In this document: positions 34,364 through 43,699 of the stretch, in pieces | Position numbering within the stretch: position 1 is the first letter of the stretch | Layout: each line of letters begins with the position of its first letter | Source: Neobacillus sp. Marseille-Q6967 | Lineage (GTDB): Bacteria > Bacillota > Bacilli > Bacillales > Cytobacillaceae | NCBI RefSeq assembly: GCF_946151075.1 | Contig: NZ_OX267715.1 | Span: 1,031,881-1,095,880 of the forward strand | Reading direction: 5' to 3' | DNA length: 64,000 nucleotides | The notes under the pieces: model-generated | Database searches by the model: none | What the model was told of the DNA's origin: nothing | Seen by the model: the letters and a program-made list of their open reading frames with translations, nothing else | Made by a program: the position numbers and the translations under genes

Positions 34364-35605
34364 ATGAGTGAATTACTAGAAAAAGCAAAGAAACTTAAAA
34401 TAGCTGCAAAAGAATTATCGATGCTCACAACAGAGGAGAAAAACGAAGCATTAGCTCGAATGGGAGACTATTTATTAAATAGGAAAGACCTAATCCTAGC
34501 TGAAAATGCTAAAGATATTAAGAACGGGAGGGAAAATGGTTTTTCCGAGTCTTTATTGGATCGATTGCTCTTAACCGAAAATAGAATCGAAGGTATTGTG
34601 GACGGAATCAGGCAGTTAATCGAAATTGAAGATCCGATAGGAGAAACGATCGAATCGTGGGAAAGGCCGAATGGGTTAAAAATTCATACGGTAAGAGTAC
34701 CGCTTGGAGTTATTGGAATGGTGTATGAAGCACGTCCAAATGTTACGGTTGATGCTGGCAGTCTTTGTTTAAAAGCTGGAAATGCCGTTTTATTAAGAGG
34801 GAGTACATCTGCCATTCATTCAAATAAGGCACTCGTCCAAGTCATGCAGGAGGCGCTTGCCGGAAGTAAAATCCCAGCGGATGCTGTGCAATTATTAGAG
34901 GACACTAGCAGAGAAACAGCCTCACAGATGTTTAAACTGAATGAATACCTTGACGTATTGATTCCTCGAGGCGGAGCAGGCTTAATTCAATCTGTCATTC
35001 AAAACGCTACGGTTCCCGTGTTAGAAACAGGCGTCGGTAACTGTCATGTATTTATTGATGAAACGGCCGTGAAACAAATGGCAATTGACATTGCGATTAA
35101 CGCAAAGCTGCATCGTCCTTCCGTTTGTAATGCGGCTGAATCACTCTTAATTCATGAAAATTGGCCATTTACTGCCGATCTATTAAATGCTCTCCATGAA
35201 AAAGGGGTGGAACTACGTGGTGATGAAAAACTAGCTGCCGATTACTCTTTCGTTCATCCCGCAACAGAGGAAGACTATCATACAGAATTTTTAGCACCGA
35301 TTTTGGCAGTAAAATTAGTTGATGATGTAAAAGAAGCCATTAACCATATTGACCATTTCGGCACGAAGCATTCCGAAGCGATTATTAGTGAAAATGAGAA
35401 AAATGTCCGGTTATTTTTCCAAGCAGTGGATGCTGCTGTATTGTATCATAATGCTTCTACCCGGTTTACAGATGGAGAGCAGTTTGGATATGGAGCTGAA
35501 ATTGGTATCAGTACCCAAAAACTTCATGCAAGAGGGCCAATGGGCTTAAAGGCGATCACTACGACGAAAGCAATTGTCCAAGGAACAGGTCAAATCCGTT
35601 CATAA
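34364..35605 (+). CDS. proA: Gamma-glutamyl phosphate reductase
   Basis: A 413-residue NADPH-dependent reductase producing glutamate-5-semialdehyde. It belongs to the aldehyde dehydrogenase superfamily: [36 protein letters not shown] (about 107-142), and the catalytic Cys region [14 protein letters not shown] (about 250-262). Length matches ProA. It forms an operon with proB under the T-box; ProC is not in the window. AGAGGAGTGA overlaps the end of proB and supplies the ribosome binding site. Confidence 0.97.
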   Translation: MSELLEKAKKLKIAAKELSMLTTEEKNEALARMGDYLLNRKDLILAENAKDIKNGRENGFSESLLDRLLLTENRIEGIVDGIRQLIEIEDPIGETIESWERPNGLKIHTVRVPLGVIGMVYEARPNVTVDAGSLCLKAGNAVLLRGSTSAIHSNKALVQVMQEALAGSKIPADAVQLLEDTSRETASQMFKLNEYLDVLIPRGGAGLIQSVIQNATVPVLETGVGNCHVFIDETAVKQMAIDIAINAKLHRPSVCNAAESLLIHENWPFTADLLNALHEKGVELRGDEKLAADYSFVHPATEEDYHTEFLAPILAVKLVDDVKEAINHIDHFGTKHSEAIISENEKNVRLFFQAVDAAVLYHNASTRFTDGEQFGYGAEIGISTQKLHARGPMGLKAITTTKAIVQGTGQIRS

Positions 35606-35613
35606 AAAATGTA

Positions 35614-35645
35614 AGAGAACAAGTAAATTGTTCTCTATTTTTTTA
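35614..35645 (+). terminator. Terminator of proBA
   Basis: Perfect 9-bp stem AGAGAACAA (35614-35622) / TTGTTCTCT (35628-35636), then ATTTTTTTAT. Confidence 0.9.
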
Positions 35646-35662
35646 TGCTTTTATAGAGGTTA

Positions 35663-35673
35663 TCTGGTATAAT
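35663..35673 (+). promoter_or_regulatory. Extended -10 promoter of the XPD-like helicase gene
   Basis: CTGGTATAAT with TG one base before TATAAT (35668-35673). Initiation near 35680 would exclude the longest reading frame start and supports the TTG start at 35721. Confidence 0.55.
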
Positions 35674-35720
35674 TGAAATACAAACATACATTCTATTTTT
35701 TCGTGAAAGAAGGTAATTTC

Positions 35721-37994
35721 TTGTCTCTTGTTGTCCAAATACCCGTTAGATCACTTGTGGAACATGTCTATAGCAGCGGCAGTATTGATTCACGATTCCG
35801 CTCACAGTCTACGCTGGCAGATGGCACAAGAATTCACCAAAAAATCCAAAAAACATATTTAGATGGTGATCAAAAGGAAGTATACCTTCGCACCGAAATT
35901 ACATACAAAGATTTAACTTACATGATTGATGGCAGATGTGATGGGCTTTTGTTCCGGCATAGTCAGGTTAAAATTGATGAAATTAAATCCACTATACAAC
36001 CGTTAGATTTACTTCCTGAAACTGGGTTTCCTGTTCACTGGGCTCAGGCGAAATTGTATGCTTATATATACGCAAAAGACCATGATTTACCAGAGATTAA
36101 TGTCCAACTAACCTATGTTCATGTAGAAACAGAAGAAAAACGATATTTAACCCAAACCTTTTCTTTTTCTGAACTAGAGCATTTTTTATATGAGGTGCTG
36201 GAAAGTTACCACTCTTTCGCTAAGCTCACTCATGAACATCGAATAGATCGGAATAAAAGTTCCAAAAAACTTGAATTTCCTTTTCCAGCGTATCGCCAAG
36301 GTCAGCGTAAACTTGCAGGCGCTGTTTATAAAACGCTTTTAGATGAGAAAAATTTATTTGTAAAGGCGCCTACTGGTATTGGCAAAACAATGTCCACTCT
36401 TTTTCCGGCAGTTAAAGCTGTAGGTGAAGGCAAACTTAATCGTATTTTTTACCTTACTGCCAAGACCATAACTAGAACCACGGCTGAAGAAGCGGTCAGT
36501 CGAATGCGCACGTGTGGACTTTGTATGAAATCTGTAACGATTACGGCAAAGGATAAGGTTTGTTTTAAGGATGAAACGAATTGCAACAAGGACTATTGTG
36601 AATTTGCTAACGGATACTATGACCGGATTAATGGGGCAGTCCTCGATATTTTAACAAATGAATCGGAAATGACTCGGGAAGTAATCGAACGGTATGCCCG
36701 TAAACATACCGTTTGTCCTTTTGAGTTTTCACTCGATCTTGCCTATGTATCTGACCTTGTGATTTGTGATTACAATTATATTTTTGATCCTCGCGTTTCA
36801 TTAAAACGGTTCTTCGAGGAACAGAAAAAATCTACCATTTTGCTGGTAGACGAAGCACATAATCTAGTGGACCGCGGAAGAGAAATGTTTTCTGCAGTTT
36901 TAAATAAAGAGCAATTTCTTCAGTTAAAAAAAGAATGTAAAGGTGTTCATAAAGAAATTTTTGATTGTGCAGCTAAGATTAATTCCTGGTTTATTGCATT
37001 AAAAAAACAAACAGTTGAAAATGAATTTACATTAGAACACTTAGATAGAAATTTAACTGACCTGTTAGGTCAATTTATTGAAATTACAGAACGAGTACTG
37101 CACAAAGTAAACACACCGTTTTTATTAGATAGTTATTTTAAGGTAAATGCTTTCTTAAAAATTACGGAATTGCTGGATGATCACTATATGATTTATGGTG
37201 AAAAATCTCGCAATGACATTACCATAAAATTATTTTGTATCGATCCTTCTGTGTTTCTTAGGCAAATGGGGAAAGGGTTTAGAACCAAAGTGTTCTTTTC
37301 AGCAACATTGTCCCCGCTTTCTTATTATCAAGCACTTCTAGGAGGCGTCGAGGAGGATTATACAGTGTCGATTCCGTCCCCTTTTAAGGAAGAACAGGTG
37401 GAAGTATTAATTAAACCCCTGTCTACAAGATACCGTGATAGAGATAAGACGAAGGATGAGATTGTTTCAATCATCTCTTCTTTGACTACAAAACAGAAAG
37501 GCAATTTTTTAATCTTTTTTCCGTCTTATCAATATCTTCTCGCTGTGTATAATCCATTTATTCAAAGTTTCCCAGAAATCAAAACCATTGTTCAAGCAAC
37601 AGGAATGTCAGAGCCCGAAAGAGAAGCCTTCTTAGAGGCATTTAAAGATGATCAAAAGGAAACATTTGTTGGATTTGCTGTGCTTGGAGGAGTTTTTTCC
37701 GAAGGTGTTGATTTAAAGGGCGACCGATTAAACGGGGTTGTTGTGATAGGGGTTGGACTGCCGCAGCTTTGTTTCGAACGAAATTTAGTAAAAGATCATT
37801 TTAATAAGATGGGGAAAAATGGTTATGATTTTGCTTATGTCTTTCCAGGAATGAATAAGGTACTTCAAGCAGGAGGAAGATTAATTCGTTCTGAAGAAGA
37901 CCATGGTTCGATTGTGCTCGTGGATGACCGCTTTCTACACCAGCATTATCAATCTTTACTGCCGCAAGAATGGAGAAACTATAGAGTAATTTGA
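35721..37994 (+). CDS. PD-(D/E)XK nuclease-XPD/DinG-type iron-sulfur DNA helicase fusion
   Basis: A 757-residue protein. The N-terminal 170 residues have a Cas4/RecB-like nuclease pattern: an early His, DGRCDGLLF with Asp74, then KIDEIKS with Glu87 and Lys89, and QAKLYAYIY. The superfamily 2 helicase core starts with Walker A APTGIGKT (216-223), then a Cys cluster typical of the XPD/DinG [4Fe-4S] site (Cys265, 268, 281, 288, 293), LLVDEAHNLVDRG, and the late motifs VFFSATLSP and GGRLIRSEEDHG. AGAAGG seven bases before the TTG at 35721, and the -10 box, fix the start. A DNA-repair role is likely. Confidence 0.88.
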   Translation: MSLVVQIPVRSLVEHVYSSGSIDSRFRSQSTLADGTRIHQKIQKTYLDGDQKEVYLRTEITYKDLTYMIDGRCDGLLFRHSQVKIDEIKSTIQPLDLLPETGFPVHWAQAKLYAYIYAKDHDLPEINVQLTYVHVETEEKRYLTQTFSFSELEHFLYEVLESYHSFAKLTHEHRIDRNKSSKKLEFPFPAYRQGQRKLAGAVYKTLLDEKNLFVKAPTGIGKTMSTLFPAVKAVGEGKLNRIFYLTAKTITRTTAEEAVSRMRTCGLCMKSVTITAKDKVCFKDETNCNKDYCEFANGYYDRINGAVLDILTNESEMTREVIERYARKHTVCPFEFSLDLAYVSDLVICDYNYIFDPRVSLKRFFEEQKKSTILLVDEAHNLVDRGREMFSAVLNKEQFLQLKKECKGVHKEIFDCAAKINSWFIALKKQTVENEFTLEHLDRNLTDLLGQFIEITERVLHKVNTPFLLDSYFKVNAFLKITELLDDHYMIYGEKSRNDITIKLFCIDPSVFLRQMGKGFRTKVFFSATLSPLSYYQALLGGVEEDYTVSIPSPFKEEQVEVLIKPLSTRYRDRDKTKDEIVSIISSLTTKQKGNFLIFFPSYQYLLAVYNPFIQSFPEIKTIVQATGMSEPEREAFLEAFKDDQKETFVGFAVLGGVFSEGVDLKGDRLNGVVVIGVGLPQLCFERNLVKDHFNKMGKNGYDFAYVFPGMNKVLQAGGRLIRSEEDHGSIVLVDDRFLHQHYQSLLPQEWRNYRVI

Positions 37995-38018
37995 CGGGTT
38001 GGGCGAATTGAAATAAAG

Positions 38019-38065
38019 TTTGACTATTTAATCTAATTTAAATAAAATTAGACTATATAATCTAA
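38019..38065. promoter_or_regulatory. Twin 18-bp imperfect palindromes upstream of the SatD-like gene
   Basis: TTTGACTATTTAATCTAA (38019-38036) and TTAGACTATATAATCTAA (38048-38065) are two copies of TTnGA-N8-TCTAA with centres 29 bases apart. TATAAT (38056-38061) lies in the second copy. Probable repressor sites, perhaps for the gene's own HTH product. Confidence 0.6.
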
Positions 38066-38081
38066 CTTTATCGAGGTAACT

Positions 38082-38888
38082 ATGAAGAAACCGATCTCAA
38101 TCTTTATTTTAGATGTTAGTAATTCTTCATCAGAAGAGATGGGCGATAAGCTGACCAACTATCTTGATGATGTTGTTAACGGGATTACAGACTGGACGAA
38201 AAACTTTGGCCACATTAAAGTAAAACATCGTTCCGGTGATGAAATTATTTTTGTCGCCTATGGTTATGCCACTTCCTATATCATTGCATTTTTTATTAGC
38301 AGGATTTGGAAATATCAGAATCATAAGCCGTATTTCGGGTTGTCCTTTGGAGATATTGATACCGAGCTAGAGAAGGTAGACATTGAAAAATGGATCCATC
38401 CACTTATTAAGCAGGCAAGATTTGCAAATGATCTATTAAAGCAGGAACAAGTAAGACCTCTATTTCGTTATGAGATGGATCAATTTTACCCAAGTAATCA
38501 ACAAAGCAATGTCGGGCATAACCCATATCGAGAAGAGTTTGAACGATTAATAAATGCATTATTGCGTGTACAGCAAACCTTTTTCATGGAACAAACAACT
38601 CTTCAGGAACTCGTTTGCTCTACTTACTTCATTTTACAGCAGCAAAAGGCTGTCGCCCATTTGCTTGGTAAAACACCAGCTACGATTTCCAGTCATTTTA
38701 GAAAAGGAAAATGTGAAGAAATATTTTCAATTTATACTGAAATACTCGTGACTCTCCATTCTCTCGAAGAAAAATATTACGGTGACATTGTGGTGAAGCC
38801 ACATGAGACGAGTAAACGTTTAATGGAGTCTATTCGGGATTGTTTGAAAGAAGAGGTACAGGTTCTGAAAGATTATTTTACCGATTAG
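38082..38888 (+). CDS. SatD family protein with helix-turn-helix segment
   Basis: A 268-residue protein whose N-terminal domain (KPISIFILDVSNSSSEEMGDKL...; VKHRSGDEIIFVAYGYATSYIIAFFISRIW) resembles the SatD family, and whose region 185-215 (QQKAVAHLLGKTPATISSHFRKGK) reads as a helix-turn-helix. SatD was named from the S. mutans sat operon; its biochemical role is unknown. It lies 12 bases before a DUF3307 membrane protein gene, a pairing I recall as recurrent. GAGGTAACT precedes the ATG. Two matching palindromes upstream suggest autoregulation. Confidence 0.75.
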   Translation: MKKPISIFILDVSNSSSEEMGDKLTNYLDDVVNGITDWTKNFGHIKVKHRSGDEIIFVAYGYATSYIIAFFISRIWKYQNHKPYFGLSFGDIDTELEKVDIEKWIHPLIKQARFANDLLKQEQVRPLFRYEMDQFYPSNQQSNVGHNPYREEFERLINALLRVQQTFFMEQTTLQELVCSTYFILQQQKAVAHLLGKTPATISSHFRKGKCEEIFSIYTEILVTLHSLEEKYYGDIVVKPHETSKRLMESIRDCLKEEVQVLKDYFTD

Positions 38889-38900
38889 AAAGGAGTTTTC

Positions 38901-39764
38901 ATGTTCATTTTATGCCTTGTTCTTGCCCATCTCGTGGCAGATTTTTATCTTCAGACAGATGAAATGGTTCAGGATAAACTTAAAAATATTAAAAAACACA
39001 TGACCCATCATACAATTGTAACGTTAATCGTATTAGCTGCTTTTTCTGTTAATCGGGTTAAAGAGGAAGGTATTTTATCAAGTATATTATTTCCTCTCAT
39101 TTTTATTGTGTGCACTCATTTCTTCATTGATTATTTAAAAATTAAACTCCTAGATACGATGAAAATGAAAAGGGAGGAAAACTTGAAACGTCTTAGCTTC
39201 TTTTTGCTGGATCAAATTCTCCACCTTTTAGTCATTGTATTGTCTGGACATTTGTTTTTAGGAATAAAGGTTTCAAGTATCTTGGATTTTTTTCAAAATG
39301 GTCGAGAGATCAGCACGGTAAATGCGGTGCTTTTTACGGTCATTATTATCATTTTAACAACCAGTGTCAGCGGTCATATGATTAAAATTCTTTTAGGATC
39401 ATTACCTAATCAGCTTTTGACCTTTGAAGGAAAATATTCTTTTAAGAATGAGAGATCAGAGGATCACTTTTTTAATCGAAATAGCGGCAAAAAAGGAATG
39501 TCGGAGGAATATAATTATTCCATTTTCAGTAAACATGATCTTTCTAGAGGAAAATTAATTGGGTATATTGAGAGATTGCTAGTCTTAGTATTAACATTTT
39601 ATGGTTCATATCCAGCGATTGGTTTTATTGTTGCAGCCAAATCAATCGCACGTTTTAAGCAAATGGACGATAGAAATTGGGCGGAGTACTTTTTACTCGG
39701 GACGCTAGCATCCATGTTTATCGGCATTACATTGGGTATAATTTTAAGGGAAGTACTGACCTAA
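38901..39764 (+). CDS. DUF3307 integral membrane protein
   Basis: A 287-residue protein with about six membrane helices. The opening LVLAHLVADFYLQTDEMVQDK and HHTIVTLIVLA match the DUF3307 signature (HLxxDFxLQ). A cytosolic or external loop (about 175-215, FEGKYSFKNERSEDHFFNRNSGKKG) separates two membrane blocks. Function unknown. It is co-transcribed with the SatD-like gene; GAAAGGAG precedes the ATG. The pair may form a membrane protein with its own cytosolic regulator. Confidence 0.82.
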   Translation: MFILCLVLAHLVADFYLQTDEMVQDKLKNIKKHMTHHTIVTLIVLAAFSVNRVKEEGILSSILFPLIFIVCTHFFIDYLKIKLLDTMKMKREENLKRLSFFLLDQILHLLVIVLSGHLFLGIKVSSILDFFQNGREISTVNAVLFTVIIIILTTSVSGHMIKILLGSLPNQLLTFEGKYSFKNERSEDHFFNRNSGKKGMSEEYNYSIFSKHDLSRGKLIGYIERLLVLVLTFYGSYPAIGFIVAAKSIARFKQMDDRNWAEYFLLGTLASMFIGITLGIILREVLT

Positions 39765-39862
39765 GTTTGGATGAATAAAAACAAACTTATTTTGGATTAT
39801 TTTGCTTCATTTTTAGAGATACTGTTCTTGAAGATAACTTTAATCGAGAGGAGATTAATGAT

Positions 39863-40141
39863 ATGGCAAAAGTTGAAGTCGGTGAAGTATTTACAATTGG
39901 TGACGCAGAAGGGCAGGAGCAGGAAGTTGAAGTTCTTGCAACGATCACTTTAGAAGGTACTGATTATGCTGCTGTTGGTTTTGTAGAAGACATTCGAGAA
40001 GAAACCGAAGATGACATGGATATCTTTTTCCTAAAGGTTGACGAAGAAGGTGACCTGGAAGCAATCGAAAACGACGAAGAATTCACAAAGGTTTCTTACG
40101 CATTTGAAAAAATGATGGATGAGGAAGAGGAGAATTCATGA
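39863..40141 (+). CDS. DUF1292 family protein (YrzB-like)
   Basis: A strongly acidic 92-residue protein of the DUF1292 family: MAKVEVGEVFTIGDAEGQEQEVEVLATITLEGTDYAAVGFVE, with an Asp/Glu-rich remainder. B. subtilis YrzB is of the same family and size. Function unknown. AGAGGAG precedes the ATG. A strong terminator starts right at its stop codon. Confidence 0.87.
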   Translation: MAKVEVGEVFTIGDAEGQEQEVEVLATITLEGTDYAAVGFVEDIREETEDDMDIFFLKVDEEGDLEAIENDEEFTKVSYAFEKMMDEEEENS

Positions 40142-40168
40142 AAAAGCTGGCATTTGCCAGCTTTTTTA
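40141..40168. terminator. Bidirectional terminator between DUF1292 gene and secreted-protein gene
   Basis: AAAAAGCTGGC (40141-40151) - ATTT - GCCAGCTTTTT (40156-40166). The T run on either strand serves both convergent genes. Confidence 0.92.
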
Positions 40169-40573
40169 TAAGGATCCTTGTAAAGGAGCACTAAAAGAAA
40201 ATTCTCCATTAATAAAGAAGAAGATTTCTAAGCTTCCACTCATGTTGATAAATGGGACAGCAATACCAATACTACCAGCAGGAACGATTATCTCATTAAT
40301 TGGGCTTTTTAAAAGACTGTCAGATTTAAAATCAATAACTTGTGCCTTACTAATGCCTTGCCATTGATAACCATTTTCCAACAATTCCAATTTCTTTGAT
40401 TTAAAGTCATCACTTGATAAAAATTTTGCAACAATTTTATTTTTTTCAGAGCCCTCAACTGGCGTAGGACATCCACAATTATCACCCTCATGTGCAAGTG
40501 CCACATTCCCTGGACCGACGAACATTAATAAAACTAGTAAGCTCATAGAAAACAATGATAAAAACTTCCTCAT
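40166..40573 (-). CDS. Small secreted protein with CGC motif, unknown
   Basis: A 135-residue precursor with a clear Sec signal peptide (MRKFLSLFSMSLLVLLMFVGPGNVALA, cleavage after ALA near residue 27). The mature part begins HEGDNCGCPTPVEG, where two Cys flank one Gly, followed by KIVAKFLSSDDFKSKKLELLENGYQWQGISKAQVIDF and a hydrophobic C-terminal sheet-like region. TAAAGGAGGAAG precedes the ATG. No family assigned; an extracellular metal-binding, signalling or antimicrobial precursor are possible but unsupported. Confidence 0.75.
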   Translation of the reverse strand: MRKFLSLFSMSLLVLLMFVGPGNVALAHEGDNCGCPTPVEGSEKNKIVAKFLSSDDFKSKKLELLENGYQWQGISKAQVIDFKSDSLLKSPINEIIVPAGSIGIAVPFINMSGSLEIFFFINGEFSFSAPLQGSL

Positions 40574-40689
40574 TTATCTTCCTCCTTTATTATAGTCTAC
40601 ATTTATATTCCTTTATTTCTCGACAAAATCCTGCAAATGTTTTGAAAAATTATGGACAATTACATTTGAATCAAAAAAGATGTTCTTTA

Positions 40690-40751
40690 ACGCAAAATAT
40701 TTTTGCGTGTTTTTGAGTTCGCAAAATATTTTGCGCCAAAATATTTTGCGC
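40690..40751. promoter_or_regulatory. Three palindromic upstream activating sites for the roc operon
   Basis: ACGCAAAA-TAT-TTTTGCGT (40690-40708), CGCAAAAT-ATTTTGCG (40720-40735) and CAAAATATTTTG (40737-40748). They lie 40-110 bases before the sigma-54 promoter, where a RocR-type enhancer-binding activator would act, and resemble RocR sites (GCAAAA...TTTTGC). Confidence 0.8.
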
Positions 40752-40787
40752 TTGTTTCATTAGCCCTTTATTAAAAAGGATTTAAAG

Positions 40788-40805
40788 TTGGCACGGAACT
40801 TGCAT
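40788..40805 (+). promoter_or_regulatory. Sigma-54 (SigL) promoter of rocADG
   Basis: TTGGCAC-GGAAC-TTGCAT is a full match to the TTGGCAC-N5-TTGCW consensus, with GG and GC at -24/-12. It lies 36 bases before rocA. Confidence 0.93.
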
Positions 40806-40841
40806 CATAGAAATATGTAAATCAAACAAGGGGGAAATCAA

Positions 40842-42386
40842 GTGAAACCTTATACTCATGAACCATTTACTAATTTTAATGAAGAAAATAATAAACTAGC
40901 TTTTAAAGAAGCACTTTCCTACGTTCAATCCCAGCTAGGCAAGGATTATCCAGTTGTCATTGGTGGAGAATCTATTTTTACTGAAGAAAAAATCAGCTCA
41001 ATCAACCCAGCTAATAAAGAAGAAATTATCGGCCGCGTTTCCATGGCAGATCAAGAATTAGCCGAAAAGGCTATGAACGCTGCATTAACAACATTTGAAA
41101 CGTGGAAAAAGTGGCGCCCAGAACATCGCGCTAACATTTTATTCCGAGCTGCTGCTATGATGCGCAGACGTAAACATGAGTTCTCTGCATATTTGGTAAA
41201 AGAAGCTGGAAAGCCATGGAAAGAAGCTGATGCTGACACAGCAGAAGCTATTGATTTCATTGAGTATTATGCACGCCAAATGCTCCGAATTAAAGAAGGC
41301 TTTCCGGTTAACAGCCGTGATGGGGAATACAACCAATATCACTACATTCCACTAGGAGTAGGAATTATTATTTCTCCATTTAACTTCCCATTAGCCATTA
41401 TGGCGGGCACGACCGTTGCGGCAATCGTTTCTGGTAACACTGTGCTTCTAAAACCAGCAAATTCAACACCAATCGTTGCTGCTAAATTTGTAGAGTTAAT
41501 GCATGAAGCGGGTCTTCCAAATGGGGTACTTAACTTTGTTCCTGGCAGCGGTGCCAAAATTGGAGATTATCTCGTTGATCATCCAAAAACTCGTTTCGTT
41601 TCCTTTACAGGTTCCCGTGAAGTCGGCTGCCGCATAAATGAACGCGCAGCGAAAGTGAACCCAGGGCAAATTTGGATTAAACGTGTGATTGCTGAAATGG
41701 GCGGTAAAGATACGGTTGTTGTTGATAATGATGCAGATTTAGACTTAGCAGCTGCTAGCATCGTATATTCTGCTTTTGGATTCTCTGGGCAGAAATGTTC
41801 TGCAGGTTCTCGTGCTGTTGTTCACCAAGACGTTTATGATGAAGTACTAGAAAAGGCAGTTGCTTTAACAAAAACTCTTTCACTTGGAAACCCAGAAAAT
41901 GCAGATACGTATATGGGGCCAGTAATCGATGAAAAATCTTTTAAGAAAATCAGGAATTATATTGAAATTGGTAAGCAAGAAGGCCGTCTAATGACAGGCG
42001 GGGAAGGCGACGATTCAAAAGGTTATTTCATTCAGCCAACTATTTTTGCTGATCTAGATGAAAAAGCCCGCCTTATGCAGGAAGAAATTTTTGGACCTGT
42101 TGTCGCATTCTCGAAAGCACGGGATTTTGATCACATGATGGAAATCGCCAACAACACTGATTACGGTTTAACAGGAGCTCTAATTTCAAATAACCGTGAG
42201 CATATCGAACGAGCACGCGAGGAATTCCATGTTGGTAACCTCTATTTCAACCGTACTTGTACAGGGGCCATTGTCGGCTATCAGCCATTTGGAGGATTCA
42301 ATATGTCAGGAACAGATTCAAAAGCAGGCGGTCCTGATTACTTACTACTTCACATGCAGGCAAAAACTACATCTGAAACGCTTTAA
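40842..42386 (+). CDS. rocA: L-glutamate gamma-semialdehyde (1-pyrroline-5-carboxylate) dehydrogenase
   Basis: A 514-residue NAD-dependent aldehyde dehydrogenase oxidising glutamate semialdehyde to glutamate in arginine, ornithine and proline breakdown. Catalytic Cys319 lies in [13 protein letters not shown] and general-base Glu285 in [10 protein letters not shown]; the N-terminal extension [22 protein letters not shown] is typical of RocA/PruA. The start is GTG at 40842 with AAGGGGGA upstream. It is first in a sigma-54-driven operon with ornithine aminotransferase and glutamate dehydrogenase, giving a complete ornithine to 2-oxoglutarate route. Confidence 0.95.
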   Translation: MKPYTHEPFTNFNEENNKLAFKEALSYVQSQLGKDYPVVIGGESIFTEEKISSINPANKEEIIGRVSMADQELAEKAMNAALTTFETWKKWRPEHRANILFRAAAMMRRRKHEFSAYLVKEAGKPWKEADADTAEAIDFIEYYARQMLRIKEGFPVNSRDGEYNQYHYIPLGVGIIISPFNFPLAIMAGTTVAAIVSGNTVLLKPANSTPIVAAKFVELMHEAGLPNGVLNFVPGSGAKIGDYLVDHPKTRFVSFTGSREVGCRINERAAKVNPGQIWIKRVIAEMGGKDTVVVDNDADLDLAAASIVYSAFGFSGQKCSAGSRAVVHQDVYDEVLEKAVALTKTLSLGNPENADTYMGPVIDEKSFKKIRNYIEIGKQEGRLMTGGEGDDSKGYFIQPTIFADLDEKARLMQEEIFGPVVAFSKARDFDHMMEIANNTDYGLTGALISNNREHIERAREEFHVGNLYFNRTCTGAIVGYQPFGGFNMSGTDSKAGGPDYLLLHMQAKTTSETL

Positions 42387-42452
42387 ATCTAAAATTTTTA
42401 GAAAGAAGGGCCTTGAACCTGAGGCTCTTCCATACAAATAGGAGGATACAAC

Positions 42453-43655
42453 TTGACTACTATGACGACTAAAACAAATGAAATTATTAATCAAACACAA
42501 AAATTTGGTGCCAATAACTATCATCCACTGCCAATCGTCGTTTCGAAGGCAGAAGGTGTATGGGTGGAAAGTCCAGAAGGCAGCCGATACATGGATATGC
42601 TTAGTGCTTATTCCGCGGTAAACCAAGGACATCGTCATCCAAAAATCATTCAAGCTCTAAAGGATCAAGCGGATAAAGTAACATTAACTTCTCGTGCGTT
42701 TCATAATGATCAGCTTGGCCCATGGTATGAAAAAATTTGTAAGTTAACGAATAAAGATATGGCACTGCCTATGAATACAGGAGCAGAAGCAGTTGAAACA
42801 GCACTTAAAGCGGCACGCCGCTGGGGCTATGATGTTAAAGGGATTTCAGAAAATCAAGCAGAAATCATTGCTTGTACAGGTAATTTCCACGGCCGTACAA
42901 TGGGAGCAGTTTCTTTATCATCAGATCCTGAATATAAGCGCGGATTCGGCCCAATGCTGCCTGGAATTAAGTTAATTCCTTATGGTGACCTTGAATCGTT
43001 AAAAGCTGCAATCACACCAAATACTGCAGCGTTCTTAATTGAACCGATTCAGGGTGAAGCAGGAATCATCTTACCACCAGAAGGATTCTTAAAAGCAGCC
43101 GCTGATTTATGTAAAGAAAACAATGTCTTGTTTATCGCCGATGAAATTCAAGTCGGTCTTGCTCGTACTGGAAAAATGTTTGCTGTAGAGTGGGAAGAAG
43201 TTAATCCAGATATGTTAATTCTAGGTAAAGCACTTGGCGGCGGCGTATTCCCAATTTCTTGTGTCGTTGCAAACGCTGATATTTTAGGCGTTTTCAATCC
43301 AGGTTCACACGGGTCAACATTTGGTGGAAATCCGCTTGCATGTGCTGTTTCAATTGCAGCACTTGAAGTAATTGAAGAAGAAAAATTAGAACAGCGTTCA
43401 TTGGAATTAGGTCAGTACTTTTTAGATCGATTAAAATCCATTGAAAATCCTGTTATCAAAGAAATTAGAGGCAGAGGATTATTCATTGGCGTTGAACTAA
43501 CAGAAGCTGCTAGACCATATTGTGAGCAATTAAAGGATGAAGGGTTATTATGTAAGGAAACGCATGATACAGTAATCCGGTTTGCACCTCCGCTAATCAT
43601 TACAAAAGAAGAAATTGACTGGGCATTTGAGAAGATCCAAAAAGTACTAAGCTAA
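42453..43655 (+). CDS. rocD: Ornithine aminotransferase
   Basis: A 400-residue class III PLP aminotransferase making glutamate-5-semialdehyde from ornithine. PLP Lys259 lies in [16 protein letters not shown] and the Asp in [16 protein letters not shown]. Substrate landmarks include [23 protein letters not shown] and [13 protein letters not shown]. The TTG at 42453 is 7 bases from GGAGG (42441-42445); the ATG at 42462 is too far. A GC-rich hairpin (AAGGGCCT / AGGCTCTT, about 42406-42429) separates it from rocA and may modulate relative expression. Confidence 0.95.
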   Translation: MTTMTTKTNEIINQTQKFGANNYHPLPIVVSKAEGVWVESPEGSRYMDMLSAYSAVNQGHRHPKIIQALKDQADKVTLTSRAFHNDQLGPWYEKICKLTNKDMALPMNTGAEAVETALKAARRWGYDVKGISENQAEIIACTGNFHGRTMGAVSLSSDPEYKRGFGPMLPGIKLIPYGDLESLKAAITPNTAAFLIEPIQGEAGIILPPEGFLKAAADLCKENNVLFIADEIQVGLARTGKMFAVEWEEVNPDMLILGKALGGGVFPISCVVANADILGVFNPGSHGSTFGGNPLACAVSIAALEVIEEEKLEQRSLELGQYFLDRLKSIENPVIKEIRGRGLFIGVELTEAARPYCEQLKDEGLLCKETHDTVIRFAPPLIITKEEIDWAFEKIQKVLS

Positions 43656-43699
43656 AAATGGTGAAAAAAAATAACTCACTAAACGACGAGGTGTCTAGA

